Below are positions 1 through 11,468 of a DNA stretch of 64,000 nt, one piece after another (the stretch's first letter is position 1; each line of letters starts with the position of its first letter). The position numbers were made by a program, and so were the translations under genes. The notes below the pieces were generated by a model that had not been told where the DNA came from, searched no databases, and was given only the letters and a program-made list of their open reading frames with translations. The DNA comes from CAVQZA01 sp963724805 (GTDB lineage Bacteria; Actinomycetota; Thermoleophilia; Gaiellales; Gaiellaceae): NCBI GenBank assembly GCA_963724805.1, contig CAVRWA010000014.1:806001-870000 (forward strand), written 5' to 3'.

Positions 1-1
1 C

Positions 2-1146
2 ATCTGGGCGCTCGAGGACATCTCGTTCGACGTCCAGCGGGGCGAGGTGCTCGGCCTGATCGGCGCCAACGGCGCCGGCAAGAGCACGCTGCTGAAGGTG
101 CTGTCGCGGATCACCGAGCCGACCGAGGGGCAGGTGGTCGTGCGCGGCCGCGTCGGCTCGCTGCTCGAGGTCGGCACCGGCTTCCATCCCGAGCTCACCG
201 GGCGCGAGAACATCTTCCTCAACGGCACGATCCTCGGGATGCGGAACGCCGAGATCCGCCGCCGCTTCGACGAGATCGTCGAGTTCGCGGGGATGGAGCA
301 GTTCCTCGACACGCCGGTGAAGCGCTACTCGAGCGGGATGCAGGTCAGGCTCGCGTTCGCCGTCGCGGCGCACCTCGAGCCCGAGATCCTCCTCGTCGAC
401 GAGGTGCTCGCGGTCGGCGACGCCGAGTTCCAGCAGAAGCTGCCTCGGCAAGATGCGGGACGTGACGCGGGAGGGCCGCACGGTTCTCTTCGTCAGCCAC
501 AACCTGGGCGCCGTGCGGAGCCTCTGCTCGCGGGCGATCGTGCTGGAGAAGGGCAGGCTCGTCTACGACGGCGACACCGCCGCCGGGGTCCAGCGCTACC
601 TCGGCTCCGGCGCGGTGGAGGGATCCGGCTCCGTCGAGGGCGAGCAGCTGCGGTCGCGGCTCACCAAGAGCAGGCTCTACAGCCCGACGCCGTTCTTCGA
701 GTGCAGTCGCATCGCCGTGCTCGACAAGGCCGGCGTGCCGACGACCTCCTTCCGCTCGGACGAGGAGATCACGATCGCGGTCGACTACGAGTGCTTCCGG
801 CCGGTGAGCCAGTTCCGCGTGCTGGTCGTGCTCAGCGACCAGGAGGGGACGCCGCTGTTCCGGACCGAGAGCATCGACGACAGCCGGCAGTGACCTGGCC
901 CAGCTCGAGCCCGGAGCGTACCGGTCGAGCGTCACCATCCCGGCCAACCTCTTCGGCGACGTGGAGCTCGGCGTCAGCGTCAGCCTCGTCTCCGAGGTGA
1001 TGCAGGTGCTGGACTTCGAGAGCGTGCTCCAGTTCGGCGTCGACTTCCAGGGCCACCACGGCAATCTCCGCGGCAACGCGTACCTGCGGCCCGCGCTGGG
1101 CTGGCAGACGGAGGCCGCGAGCCCGTCCGAGGTGGCAGCCCGCTAG
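2..1146 (+). CDS. ABC transporter ATP-binding subunit for O-antigen/teichoic acid export (Wzt/TagH type), 5' partial, frameshifted
   Basis: The ATPase of a polysaccharide ABC exporter, expected to work at the inner face of the membrane with a Wzm-type permease that must lie left of the window. Visible in order: Walker A GANGAGKST (about 62-90), the signature YSSGMQVRLAF (about 325-360), Walker B ILLVDEVLAVGD and the switch histidine in FVSHN (about 490). The half after about position 620 resembles the Wzt C-terminal domain, which in that family recognises the glycan end. One extra base near 440 and another indel near 890 split the reading frame in three, but the protein continues sensibly across both. 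The gene is open at position 2. Its stop shares a CTAG with the converging methyltransferase. Family assignment is firm; the substrate is unknown. Confidence 0.85.
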
Positions 1147-2091
1147 TGGCGGCGCGTCTCGGCGCCGAGCAGCCGACGCACGCGCGCCCGTAGCGGCCGG
1201 GGCACGGCCGCGCGGCCGAGAGACCAGACGCGGCTCCCGGGCAGGCGGGCCCCAAGCGGCGGCCGCTCCGGCACGGTGGCCGGATCCACCTCCGGCGCCG
1301 GCGTGAGCAGGGCCGTCTCGGCCGTTCCCTTGAGGGCCAGGATCGTGACCCGGTCAGGTGTCTTGTCGGGCTCGGCCGGGACCCAGCACTCGTAGGCGCT
1401 CGTAAAGCCGGAGCGGGCGAGCAGGCTCAGGAGCGACGGACGCGTCGGCGCCCACGCGCTCGCGTTGTCGAGTGAGCTCCACAGCGCCACCAGGCGCTCC
1501 TCCTCCGTCGAGGACGGCTCGTGCTCGAACAGGCTGTGGCCGCGGTAGAGCTTGCCGGCGTACTTCTGCTCGTCCTCGTCCTCGAGTGCTACGTGGGTGT
1601 CGACGACGAGTGCGCGGCGGCATACCGACGCCATCTGCTCCACGAACCCGAACACGTCCGGATGGTCGAGGTGGTAGAGGATGCCCAGGCAGAGGACGAC
1701 GTCGAACTCGCCGTGCGATGCGCGGTCGAGATCGCGCACGTCGCCCTGCCGGAAGTCGACCTCGAGGCCGAGCGTCCGGGCGGCGAAGCGCGCCTTCTCG
1801 AGGTTCGCCTCGCGCCCCTCGATCGCGAGCACCTCGGCGCCGCGGCGGGCGAACTCGAGTGCGTACATCCCCTCGAGGCACGCGAGGTCGAGCACGCGAA
1901 GGCCATCGAAGCGGCCGCCGAAGAGATCCGACACGACCTGCGTGACGCGGCGCAGCTTCACCTCGTCCCCCGTCGGCTGCGGCGACATCGTGAAGACGCC
2001 GTCAGCCAGGCGGATGTTGTGGGCGGTCCACGGCCCGTACCGCGCTCTCCAGCTCGGCCTGCTCGCGCCGGATCGACTCGACGTCGGGCAT
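1143..2091 (-). CDS. Class I SAM-dependent methyltransferase
   Basis: A soluble Rossmann-fold methyltransferase, probably acting on a sugar or glycan end. The SAM site is seen as VLDLACLEGMYALEFA, followed by the acidic EGRE loop and a LGILYHLDHP motif. An ATG at 1988 gives a 281-residue frame. I prefer the ATG at 2091, because the bases between encode MPDVESIRREQAELE and then, after one extra base near 2045, a GPWTAHNIRLADGVFT-like N-terminus common in this family. The 2091 start also overlaps the stop of the upstream glycosyltransferase (TGATG), as is typical in this locus. The acceptor is not predictable. Confidence 0.8.
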
Positions 2092-3246
2092 CAGCCGCTT
2101 CCAACGACCTTCCCGTAGATGCGCCGGGCGACCCGCGAGCGCCTGGCGGGGCCGCGGAGCGCGCGCAGCGCAGGCACCCGGTCGACGCCGTCGGCCAGGG
2201 CCCGGCCCGTTCTGCGGGCGCCGTGCCTGAGCGGCGAGAGGACGAACGAGGCGTTGTAGGCCGCGGCCGCGGCGGCACGCCGCTCGGGCGCCAGGTGCCC
2301 GAGGCCGTACGACTTGAGCGACCGCGCCTCGGCGACGCCACGGGCGCGTCGCGGCGACCTCGAGGACGCGCCCGGCCACGAGCTGCTCGACCCGGCCGGC
2401 TTCCGCGTCGTCCAGGCGCAGGCGCACCCGAGCGTCCGCGAGCAGGCGGTCGAGCCCGGCGAGTGTCCCGTCGCCGTCCTCGGTCCAGAAGGCGGCGTCG
2501 TTCGAGAGCAGGAGCCGCAGCCGGTGGACCGGCGTCTCCGGGCTGAGCGCGGTGAGGAAGCGCTCCTGGCTCTCGCCGTCCACGTCGCGCTGATAGGCGG
2601 CTCTCGTCTGCGAGAGCTGCGCGTCGTGGAGGCGGTAGACGACGAGCGGCTCGGGCACGATCCTGGCGTCCCAGCGTTCGAGCGCGAGGCGCCGCCACAG
2701 GTCCTTGTCCTCGGCCGGCCCGGTCGACTCGTCGTACCCGCCGAGCCGGAGCACCGGCTCGCGCCGGTACATCGCGGAGGGATGGCTGACGAGGACGCGC
2801 ATGATCAGCGTGTGGAACAGGAACTCGGGAAAGTCTGCGATCGTGGAGCGGAGCCGTGCGATCGGACGCCCGCCCTCGTCGACCAGGTCCATCCAGGTGC
2901 CCACGAGGGCCACGTCCGGCTGCGCGTCGAGCACGGCGACCTGGCGCTCGAGGCGCCTCGGTCGGCACCAGTCGTCGTGGTCGATCCGGGCGACGTACTC
3001 GCCGCGGGCCTCGCGCAGCCCGCGGTTCAGCGACGGGACCTGGCCGAGGTTGCGCTCGTTTCGCAGGAGCCGGATGCGCGGGTCGCGGAACGACTCCACG
3101 AGCTCGACCGTGCGGTCGGTGCTCGCGTCGTCGACGATCACGAACTCGAAGTCCTGGAAGGTCTGGTCGAGGACGCTCGCGACACTCTCCCTCACGTAGG
3201 GCTCGCCGTCGTGCACGGCGAGGAGGACCGTGACTCGCGGGCTCAT
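2091..3246 (-). CDS. Family 2 glycosyltransferase
   Basis: A GT-A fold sugar transferase. The N-terminus has the nucleotide-binding strand VTVLLAVHDGEPYV, the VIVDDASTDRT loop and the metal site ARIDHDDWCRP; further on comes GPAEDKDLWRRLAL, the acid/base region. The ATG at 3246 lies in an ATGA context, suggesting translational coupling to the GT2 upstream. Near 2340 the frame slips. After correction the C-terminus reads as a helical tail ending IYGKVVGSG at the TGA overlapping the methyltransferase start. The donor sugar is unknown. Confidence 0.8.
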
Positions 3247-4090
3247 GCGAGCGCCCTGCGCGCTGCGGCGCATCTCGATGAACTGACGCGGCTGGTCGGC
3301 GAGCTGGTAGAGGCGGGACTTGTTGTAGTCCGACACGGGCAGCGCCGAAACGGCGGGGAACAGCATGCGCACGCGCATCGGCGCGGAGGAGCCTCGCCAG
3401 TTGGGGCGGCGCCGCCGGTAGAGGTCGGGATGGCGTGCCCGCAGCTCGGCCATCAGCTCGTCGTGGCGCGGCAGGCAGTCGGCGAGCATCCTGCCGTCGC
3501 GCCGGCGGTAGCGCAGCGCGACCCCGGGGACGTACACGCCGGTCCAGCCCCGCTCGGCGAACGACATCCAAAGATCCCAGTCCTCGTACCCGTTTCGCAG
3601 CTGCCAGCCGTCGACCGCCAGCAGCGCGTCGCGCCGGACCATCGAGGCCACCGGCAGCGTGTTCAGGTGCGTGATCTGCCAGGGATCCAGGCGCCGGCCG
3701 ACCTTCAGGCGGAGCTCGACGTCGCCCCAGATCTCGATGTCTCCCCAGGCCATCACCGCCGCCGGCTCGCGGTCGAGCGCGTCGGCAAGCGCGGCGAGCG
3801 AGCCCGGAGCGAGCGCGTCGTCGGCGTCGAGCGGCATCACGTACCGCGCGGAGGTCGCGTGCACTCCGGCCATTCGCGCGGCGGACAGGCCGCAGTTCTC
3901 CTGCTCGGACGACGCGAACGCCGTCCCGCTCGACCGCCTCGAGCACGTCGAGTGTCGAGAGGTCGCTCGACCCGTCGTCGACGACGACGAGCTCGTGAGG
4001 TTCCTGCTCGCGCAGCGAGCCCAGCGCGTCGCCGAGCGTCTCACCGTCGTCGTAGCACGGAACGACGACGGCGACGCGCGGGCCTTCCAT
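3243..4090 (-). CDS. Family 2 glycosyltransferase, leaderless start
   Basis: A second GT-A glycosyltransferase. It starts MEGPRVAVVVPCYDDGETL with LVVVDDGSSD, then the metal-binding MPLDADDALAPGS and the NGYEDWDLWMSFAE segment, a normal GT2 layout. A frameshift lies near 3905, in a run reading QENCGLSAARMAG. At the 3' end the open frame runs straight into the next GT2 without a stop. An ATGA at 3243-3246 suggests the natural end is a TGA there and that a second indel hides it, but a true two-domain fusion cannot be excluded. The -10 box TAGCGT stands 7 nt before the ATG. Confidence 0.75.
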
Positions 4091-4095
4091 CGCGA

Positions 4096-5247
4096 TCACG
4101 CTACCAGAGCGGCTTTCCGCCGCTCGATCGCCTGAGAGTAGGCGTCTGCGAGCATCTGGCCCACGTGCTCGCGGCCGTAGCGCTCCTTCGCGGCCTGCGC
4201 GATCGCGGGGCGGTCGAAGCCTTCGAGACCGTCGAGCGCTGCCGCGATCTCGGCCGCGATGCTGCCCGGGTCGTTCGGCGTCGCAAGACGGCCCGAGGCC
4301 GGATCGACGATCTCCGGGATCCCGCCGACGGCCGTCGCGACGACGGGCAGCCCGCTCGCCATCGCCTCGATCAGCACGCACGGGTTGTTGTCGTAGCGGC
4401 TCGTGAGCACGAAGAGGTCGGCCGAGCGCATGGACGCCGCCACCTCCTCCTTGGACTTCAGTCCGTGGAACGTGACGCGGTCGGCCACGCCGAGGGACGC
4501 GGCGAGCGCCTCGTAGCGCGGCGCGGTTCGGCCCGTCGCCGATCACGTCGAGGTGGAATGCGCGGCCCTCCGTCGCCAGGCGGGCCACGGCGCCTCCAGC
4601 AGGAACTCGTATCCCTTCGCCTCGTAGAGGAGGCCGACCGCGAGCAAGCGAGTCACGCCCGTCGCGCGGCGGTTCGACCCTCGTGGAAGAGGCTCGTGTC
4701 GACGACGTTCGGCACGATCCGGAAGCTGGCATTGATGCCCTCGGCCTCGATCCCGCGCCGCAGCGCCTCGCTCGCGGGAAGCACGAGATCGGCGTGCTCG
4801 AATGTGTACCGGGCAGAGCGGCGGAGAGCGCCGGTCAGCTCCATCGGGTCGGACGGCAGGAAGATGCTCCACTGCTCCGTGACGACGACCGGCTTGTGCG
4901 AGCGGCGGCCGATCAGCACCGCGGGGAGGCCTGCGAGGAAGAAGTGGGCGTGGATCAGGTCGGGCTCGAAGCCGTCGCGCCGAACCGCGCGGTATGCGCG
5001 CTGTGCGCCTGCGAGGTGCGCGGCGACGCTCACAGGGACCGGGCGTGCGAGGGTATCCGACGCGCCAGGTCGGGAACTCCTCGCCGGCGACACGCCTCGG
5101 CGTCGTCGGCGACTCGCCGCCGCGGTCGAGGTGAACCACCGCGATGTCGGCGTGCAAGGCCGCAGCCCGCGCGTGCTCCTTGACGAAGATGCCGGCGACC
5201 GGCGACTCGGGCGTCGGGTACGCCGTGGTCAGGAACAGGACCTTCAC
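4096..5247 (-). CDS. Family 4 glycosyltransferase (GT-B), several frameshifts
   Basis: A retaining GT-B glycosyltransferase. The N-terminal half reads VKVLFLTTAYPTPESPVAGIF and continues through DLIHAHFFLAGLPA and VVVTEQWSIFLPSDP, an acceptor-side Rossmann domain. The C-terminal half carries MADRVTFHGLKSKEEVA, then VLTSRYDNNPCVLIEAMASG, the E-x7-E type donor-binding motif of GT4 enzymes. Frame changes occur near 5070, 4650 and 4520. The GTG start at 5247 overlaps the stop of the asparagine synthase. The call is sure at family level only. Confidence 0.8.
4098..4103 (-). promoter_or_regulatory. -10 box TAGCGT for the GT2 starting at 4090
   Basis: TAGCGT lies 7 nt upstream of the ATG at 4090. 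Its last base overlaps the TGA stop (4098-4096) of the preceding gene. No Shine-Dalgarno or clear -35 is seen. The spacing predicts a transcript starting at or next to the ATG. Confidence 0.5.
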
Positions 5248-7072
5248 GGGTCGAGGAAGCGCTGCGCCCAGAGCTCGAGGTTGAGCGCGCGCCAGAGCTC
5301 GAAGCCGGCGTCCAGCTCGCCGTTCCGGTGCCGCTCGAGGCGCCGTCCGCGCGGCCGGGGCGTCGACGAAGCCGCGCTCGGCGAAGGAGCGCGAGGCGAA
5401 GACGTCGGCGGCGAGCGCGCCGAGCGAGCCGCGCAGGAAGCGCGCCTCGGGCGTGACGAAGCCGAGCTTGTCGCGCCGCTTCCGCACCTCCGGCGGCAGC
5501 AGGTCGGCGAGCGCGCGGCGCAGCACCGACTTCGTCTCGCCGCGGTGGATCAGCTCGCCGCCGTCGAGCGAGAACATCAGCTCGACGAGGCGATGGTCGA
5601 GGAACGGCACCCGCGCCTCCAGCGAGTGCGCCATCGAGTTGCGGTCCTCGTAGCGGAGGAGCTCGGGCAGCCCGCGCCGGGTGAGGACGAGCTGGAGCTG
5701 GCGCCGCAGCCGGTCCGGGAAGACGGTGCCGTTCGCGTCCGCCGGCAGCGTCGAGCCCGCGCAGCTCGGGGTGGACGAGCGTCGCCGAGCCGCGGAGCCG
5801 CGACGCGCGCGGCCAGGCGCACGCCGCTCGGGCACGTGCGGGTTGACGAGCGCGACCGCGGCCCAGCGCGGCCCGTTCACGGCTCCGAACGCCGTCAGCT
5901 CCGCGCCCGCCTCGCGCAGCCGGCCCTGGCGCAGGAGGTCGCTGAGCCGGTAGCCGAAGTACGCGCGGTAGCCGGCGAGGATCTCGTCGCCGCCCTGCCC
6001 GTCGAGCATCACCTTCAGCCCGGCCCTGCCGGCCTCGCGCATCACGTACCACCCGGCGCAGATCGAGGTCGAGCCGAAGGGCTCGCCCTGCGCCTGCACG
6101 ATCGCCGGCAGGTTCTCGACGAGGTCGTCGGCGGTGAACGAGACCCAGTGCGCCTCCGCTCCGGTGCGCTCGACGACGGCGCGGGCGTAGGGCCGCTCGT
6201 CGAAGCCCGCGTCCTCGAAGTAGGCGGTCACCGTCTTCTGGTGGTCGTGGCCGAGGTGCGCGACGGCGGTCGCGATCGCCGAGGAGTCGATCCCGCCCGA
6301 GAGGCAGGTGCCGACGGGGACGTCGCTGCGCAGCTCGAGCCGGACCGCGTCGACGAAGGTCTCGCGCACGGCGGCGACCGGATCGGCCGGAGCGGCGCGC
6401 CGCTCGAGCGACCAGTAGCGCTCGAGCCGGAGGCCGCGCGGGCCGAACGTCAGCGAGTGCGCAGGCGGCAGCTTCTCGACCCCGGCGAAGAAGGTCTCGT
6501 CGCCGTGGTCGAGGTAGCCCTGCGCGAGGTAGTCGTGGACGGCCTGGAGGTTCGCCCGCGGCGATGCTCTCCGCGCAGCGTCCACGGCTCGCTCGCGAAG
6601 GCGAAGCGGTCGCCGTCGAGGCGGTAGTAGAAGGGCTTCACGCCCAGCCGGTCGCGCGAGCAGAAGAGCGTGCGCTCGGCGGCGTCCCAGAGCGCGAACG
6701 CCCACATCCCGTTGAAGCGCTCGACGCAGGCCTCGCCCCACTCGCGTAGGCGGCGAGGATCACCTCGGTGTCGGTCTCGCTGCGGAAGATGTGGCCCGCG
6801 CGCGCGCAGCTGCTGCGCGCAGCTCGAGGTAGTTGTAGATCTCGCCGTTGTGCAGCAGCTGGAGGCGCCCGTCGTCGCTCTGCGAAGGGCTGCAGGCCGC
6901 GCTCGGAGAGGTCGATGATCGCGAGGCGCAGGTGGCCCGAGGCAGACGCCGTCGTCCTCGAAGACGCCGCGCCCGTCGGGGCCGCGGTGGGCGAGGTCGT
7001 CGAGCATCGCGGTCGACCGTCTGCGCGCTCGGGCGGTCGGTCGAGTGCGACGACGCCGCAGAGCCCGCACAC
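5244..7072 (-). CDS. asnB: Glutamine-hydrolysing asparagine synthase-like amidotransferase
   Basis: An AsnB-type enzyme using glutamine and ATP to amidate a carboxyl group. In polysaccharide loci such proteins often amidate uronic acids rather than make asparagine, and that role is inferred here from context. The mature N-terminus starts MCGLCGVVA with the catalytic Cys2. HNGEIYNYLEL and DRLGVKPFYYR follow in the glutaminase domain. The synthetase domain has the PP-loop CLSGGIDSSAIATAV (about 6290) and YEDRNSMAHSLEARVPFLDHR. Indels at roughly 7030, 6960, 6890, 6750, 6570, 5800 and 5340 break the frame. The GTG at 7072 directly follows an in-frame TGA. Confidence 0.85.
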
Positions 7073-7881
7073 TCAGGCGGGCCTCCTCGGGCCGCTTGCC
7101 GGCGAGCGCATAGGCGGCGGACACGGCGCGTCCGACCACGCGCTGCGCCGCGGGCGGGCGGATGTAGCGACGGATCAGGAGCGGCGAGACGAGGCGCCCG
7201 CCGTGGCGGCGGCTCACGGCGAGCCGCTCCGGCCAGAACTCGTCGTACTGGCGAAGCGTCTTCGCGTCGTCGTGGATGCGCTGCACCGACCAGACCGCGT
7301 CGACGTGCGCGCACGGGGCACCGCTTCCCGATCCGCAGCCAGAGGTCGTAGTCCATCGTCAGGTGGAGGGTCTCGTCGAGGCTCGCCGGCGGCGTCGAGC
7401 GCCTCACGCGTGAAGAACACCGACGGCGAGTAGATGCCGCAGCCGGCGTTCAGCTCCGTCCAGAGATCCCACGTCGGCCGCGAGCGGATCCGGCGCGGGT
7501 TGACGCCGTCGTCGTCCACGCGGGTCACGTCGGCGTAGACGAGGCCCGCGCCGGTCTCCTCGAGCGCGCGCACGCCCTCCGCGACCGCCTCGGGCAGGTA
7601 GTGGTCGTCGGCGTTCAGCCAGCCGAGGATCTCGCCGCGCGCCGTCGCGAAGCCCTTGTTCAGCGCGTGCGACTGGCCGCGGTCGGGCTCGGACACCCAC
7701 TGGACCCCCTCGAAGCCGCCCGGAGGATCTCGAGCGTGTCGTCCGTCGAGCCGCCGTCGACCACGATGTGCTCGACCGGCGCGTAGGTCTGGTCCCGGAC
7801 GCTCTCGAGCGCCTCGCGCAGGAAACGTCCCTGGTTCAGCGACGGCGTGACGATGCTGACGAGCGGACGCTCTGCGGTCAT
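7073..7881 (-). CDS. Family 2 glycosyltransferase, frameshifted
   Basis: A GT-A glycosyltransferase of the WcaA-like group. It begins MTAERPLVSIVTPSLNQGRF with HIVVDGGSTDDTLEIL, followed after a slip by QSHALNKGFATARGEILGWLNADDHYLP, whose NADD is the metal-binding site. Further on come a conserved CGIYSPSVFF and MDYDLWLRIGK. The C-terminal part is a basic helical tail ending near KRPEEARLS. Frameshifts lie near 7715, 7390 and 7310 and probably near the end. The ATG at 7881 overlaps the previous stop as ATGA, so it is probably translated with the fused GT4 upstream. Confidence 0.75.
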
Positions 7882-10359
7882 GCCGCGATGCGCGCCACGG
7901 GCCGCGGCGCGGGCGCCGGCTCTCCTGTCTCGAGGCCGAGCAGCTCGTCGTAGACCCGCTCGACGGCGCGCGCGTTGCCGGCCGGGTCGAACTTCTCGCG
8001 GGCGTGCTCGGCGGCGGCCTCGCCGAGCCGCCGGCGCAGGTCGGGGTCGTCGATCAGCAGCCGGAGCGCGGCGGCGAGCTGCTCCGGGCTCGCGTCCGTC
8101 GAGGAGGAGGCCGGTCTTGCCCGGGCAGGAGCACGCCCGCGCCGCCCGCCGAGCCCGAGGCGACGACGGGCTTGCCGTAGGTCGCCGCCTCGAGCACGGG
8201 TCGGCCGAGGCCGACGCCCTGGTTCGGGAAGGTGACGATGTCGAGCGCGCTGTAGATCTCGCCCGTCTCGGCCGTGAACGGCAGGAACGAGAAGTGGTCG
8301 TCGAGCCCCTTCTCGGCGACGAGGTCCTTGATCGCCGACTCCTCGTCGGTGAGCAGGTTCGTCAGCGCGAGCGCCCGGCCGCGGATGGTCTTGAAGTACT
8401 CCGGCGGGCGGACGCCGCCGCCCATGATCACGAAGTGCGCCGGCGCGCCCTCGCGCACCAGGATCTCGGCGGCCGAGACGAGCTCCTGCCAGCCCTTCTG
8501 GCGGCGGACGAAGCCGGCGAAGCCGATCGCGACCCTGTCCTCGGGCAGGCCGAGCGCCGCCTTGCCGCCCTCGATGGACGGCTCCGGCGGCGCGCACGCT
8601 GTTGTGCACGATCTCGAGCGGAAGCCGGATCGGGAAGCGCGCGGCGACGTCGCGGTCGATCGCGATCGCGGCGTCGCCGTAGGTCTCCATGAACGAGGCG
8701 ATCAGCCGGCTGCGCCGGTCGCGTCCCTCGCCGGCGAGCGCCGAGCGCAGGTGCCAGACGATCTTGGCGCCGTGGCTGTGCGCGACCCACGCGGCCGCGA
8801 GCAGCGGCGAGTCGTTCAGGTGCACGAGCGGGAACCGGTGCGTCCGCATCAGGCGGTCGAGCTGGCGCAGGTGGGGCGGCAGCGAGGCGATCTCGCGGCC
8901 GAGCACGAGCCAGCGCAGCCCCTCGTACGGCGAGTCCCAGGCGTGCGCGAAGATCGAGACGTCGCCCTTGTGGACGATCGCGCCGGCGTCGGCGAAGAGA
9001 TCGGCCGCCGGGCCCTCCGGGCAGAACACGTGCGGCTCGAAGCGCGGGTCGAGGTGGCGGATCAGCTGCGCGAGGCTCGACGGCGCGCCGCCGAGCTGCG
9101 GCCGGTGGTGGACGTAGAGGATCGGGATCCTCGGCGGCGACGGCAGGATCCGGTCGTAGATCCCCTCGATCCGGCGGGCGTTGCGGGCAGGGTCGAAGTT
9201 CTCCTCGGCGTGGGCGCGCGCCGTGCGGCCCGAGTGCGCGGCGCCCCTCGGCGTGCTGGAGGAGGTCGGCGACCGCGTCGGCGATCGAGTCGACGCCGTA
9301 GTCGTCGACGAGCACGCCCGTCTCGCCCGGGACGACGACGCCGCCGCCCGTGCGCGAGCCGGAGGCGACGACCGGGACGCCGCTCGCCGCGGCCTCGATC
9401 ACCGGGCGCCCGAGCTCCGGGCCCTGCGACGGCGCGACGACGACATCGGAGGCCTGGTACAGGTTGGCCGTGTCCTGCGTGAACGGGATGAAGCGGACGA
9501 CGTCGTCGAGCTCGAGCTCGCGCACGAGCTGCTTCGCCTCGGACTCGTAGTCGCGGGTGAGGTCGGCGAGCTGCAGGGAGCGCCCGACCATCGTGCGGAA
9601 GAACTCCTGGCCGCGGACGGCGCCGCCGACGACGAGGTAGCTCGCCTCGACGCCGCGCTCGCGCAGGCGCGCGGCGGCCTCGATGAACTCGCGGAAGCCC
9701 TTCGACGGGTAGATGAAGCCGAAGAACGAGACGACGGGCAGGTCCGCGGGCAGGCCGAGCGCCGCGCGTGCCGCGGCGGGGTCGCCGGGGTGGAAGCGCT
9801 GCAGGTCGACCGAGTTCGGGACGATCGTCGAGCCGACGCCGAAGACGTCCGCGACGTCGTGGTTGATCGCGATCGACGTCGTGGCGAGGTTCGCGATCGC
9901 GCGCCGGATCAGGCCGGAGCGGCGGTCGCGCCCCTCCTCCGGCAGCGCCGAGCGCAGGTGCCAGACGACGGGAAGCCCCTCGTGGCGCGCGAGCCAGGCG
10001 GCCGGGATCAGCGGCGAGTCGTTGAAGTGGACGAGCTCGAAGCGCTGGCGGCGCAGCGTGCGGCGGAACTGCACGGCGTGGCTCGGCAGGCGGACGAGCT
10101 CGCGCCCGAACAGGAGCCAGCGGCGGCCGCGGTAGGTCGAGGCCCAGATGTGCGTGAACCCGGCCACGGCGCCGGTGTGGACGATCGCGCCCGCCTCGCG
10201 GAAGAGGTCGGCCGCCGGCCCGGGCGGGCAGTAGACGTGCGGCTCGAAGCGGTCGCGGTCGAGCTCGCGGATCACGTACGAGAGCGACTCGGGCGCGCCG
10301 CCGAGCTCGCTGCGGTGGTGGACGAAGAGAACCGGGATCGGGGGCTGCTGCCGGGGCAC
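7878..10359 (-). CDS. Tandem double-domain family 4 glycosyltransferase (two fused GT-B modules)
   Basis: One open frame carries two homologous GT4 modules of about 400 residues. Module 1 starts PIPVLFVHHRSELGGAPES and has VWHLRSALPEEGRDRRSG and GPELGRPVIEAAASGVPVVAS. Module 2 repeats this with IPILYVHHRPQLGGAPSS, VWHLRSALAGEGRDRRS and GVGLGRPVLEAATYGKPVVAS. At the junction (about 9110-9180) I find neither a stop nor an ATG, GTG or TTG, so the fusion looks genuine. Indels near 9243, 8585 and 8115 break the frame. The -10 box TAGCAT is 6 nt before a GTG at 10359, which I prefer over the TTG at 10362. Either two linkages are made or one module is regulatory. Confidence 0.75.
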
Positions 10360-10365
10360 CAACCT

Positions 10366-10371
10366 ATGCTA
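10366..10371 (-). promoter_or_regulatory. -10 box TAGCAT for the double GT4
   Basis: TAGCAT lies 6 nt upstream of the GTG at 10359, with no ribosome-binding site between. The spacing supports GTG 10359 as a leaderless start. Confidence 0.5.
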
Positions 10372-10389
10372 GCCGCGCCCCCAGCGTGC

Positions 10390-11468
10390 TTACGATCTCT
10401 TCACGGCTTGCGAACAGGCCTCGAGCAGCGCCCGGGCGGTCTGCTCCCAGTCGAAGCGCAGTGCCTGCACGAGCGCCTTTGCGCGCATCGCGGCGGCGAG
10501 CGCGTCGTCCTCGGCGACGCGCCGCATCGCGGCGGCGAAGCCCGCGACGTCGTTGCGGGTCGAGCAGGATCCCGGCATCGCCGACGACCTCGGGCAGCGA
10601 GGTGCTGTTCGACGCGATCACCGGCGTGCCGCAGGCGAGCGCCTCGGCCGCCTGGAGCCCGAAGCCCTCGTACAGCGACGGGTCGACGTAGGCGATGGCG
10701 CCGCGGTAGAGGTCGACAGGCTCCCGGCGTGCTGAGAAGCCCCACCCAGCGGATCGAGTCGGCGACACCGGCCTCACGTGCACGCTCCTCGAGCGCCGGC
10801 CGCGCCGTCCGGATCGGACCGGCTACGACAAGCGGCGGCCGGTCGTCCCCGTATGCCGCGTACGCGTCGATCACGACCTCTGAGTTGTCTCGCGGATCGT
10901 CCGAGGCGATGTGGAGGAGATGACTGCGTGCGCCTTCGCCGGGGGAGAACTCGGTCGCCGATTCCTGAGTAGACGACCGTCACGGTGCGCAGCGGCGCGA
11001 GGTCGCGGGCGGTCGACTCGGAGGCGGCCAGGACGACGGTCGCATGTCGTATCGCGACGCGGAAGAGCAGCTGTGTGGTCGAGTCGACGAGTGCTGCCGA
11101 AGCGACGCCCCGACCTCGCGGCTGCGCCGTGGCTCGGTGCCGCGGGTGCTCGTAGATATAGACGACCTCGGGCGGGCCCCAGAGCGCCGCCCGCTCGCCT
11201 AGCGGTGATCACGACGTCCAGTCCGAGCCGGCCGGCGAGCCTGGGAAGGCGGAGCTGCTCCCAGACGACCATCGGCCGGGTCGGAACGCGGTGGTAGCGC
11301 CAGCCTGCGAGCAGGGGCAGAGCCTCCTCGTCCGGATTCTCGGGGACGAACACGTCGAGCTCCTCCACGAGCCCGTGCACCGCTGCGGCTCGGAGGAACT
11401 CGCGCTGGAAGCTCGCAATGCCCTTTACCGGCCGCGGTCAGAGACGAGGCATCGAAGCCGATCCTCAT
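10390..11468 (-). CDS. Family 4 glycosyltransferase, frameshifted
   Basis: A GT-B enzyme beginning MRIGFDASSLTAAGKG, a typical mannosyltransferase-like N-terminus. Later come RPPLVVAGPIRTARPALE and AIAYVDPSLYEGFGLQAAEALACG, the latter the donor-site EGFG..E motif of GT4 enzymes, then a helical tail ending ACSQAVKRS at the TAA (10390). Indels at about 11430, 11190, 10970, 10725 and 10560 split it. The ATG at 11468 overlaps the upstream GT stop (ATGA), so the genes are likely co-translated. A 30-nt gap separates it from the double GT4, which has its own promoter. Confidence 0.75.

Noticed and set aside
2314..6627. Very long open frame on the plus strand (over 1,400 codons)
   Set aside because: It is antisense to GT2, GT4 and asnB genes with clear motifs, and its product is low-complexity Arg/Glu/Ala sequence typical of GC-rich shadow frames.
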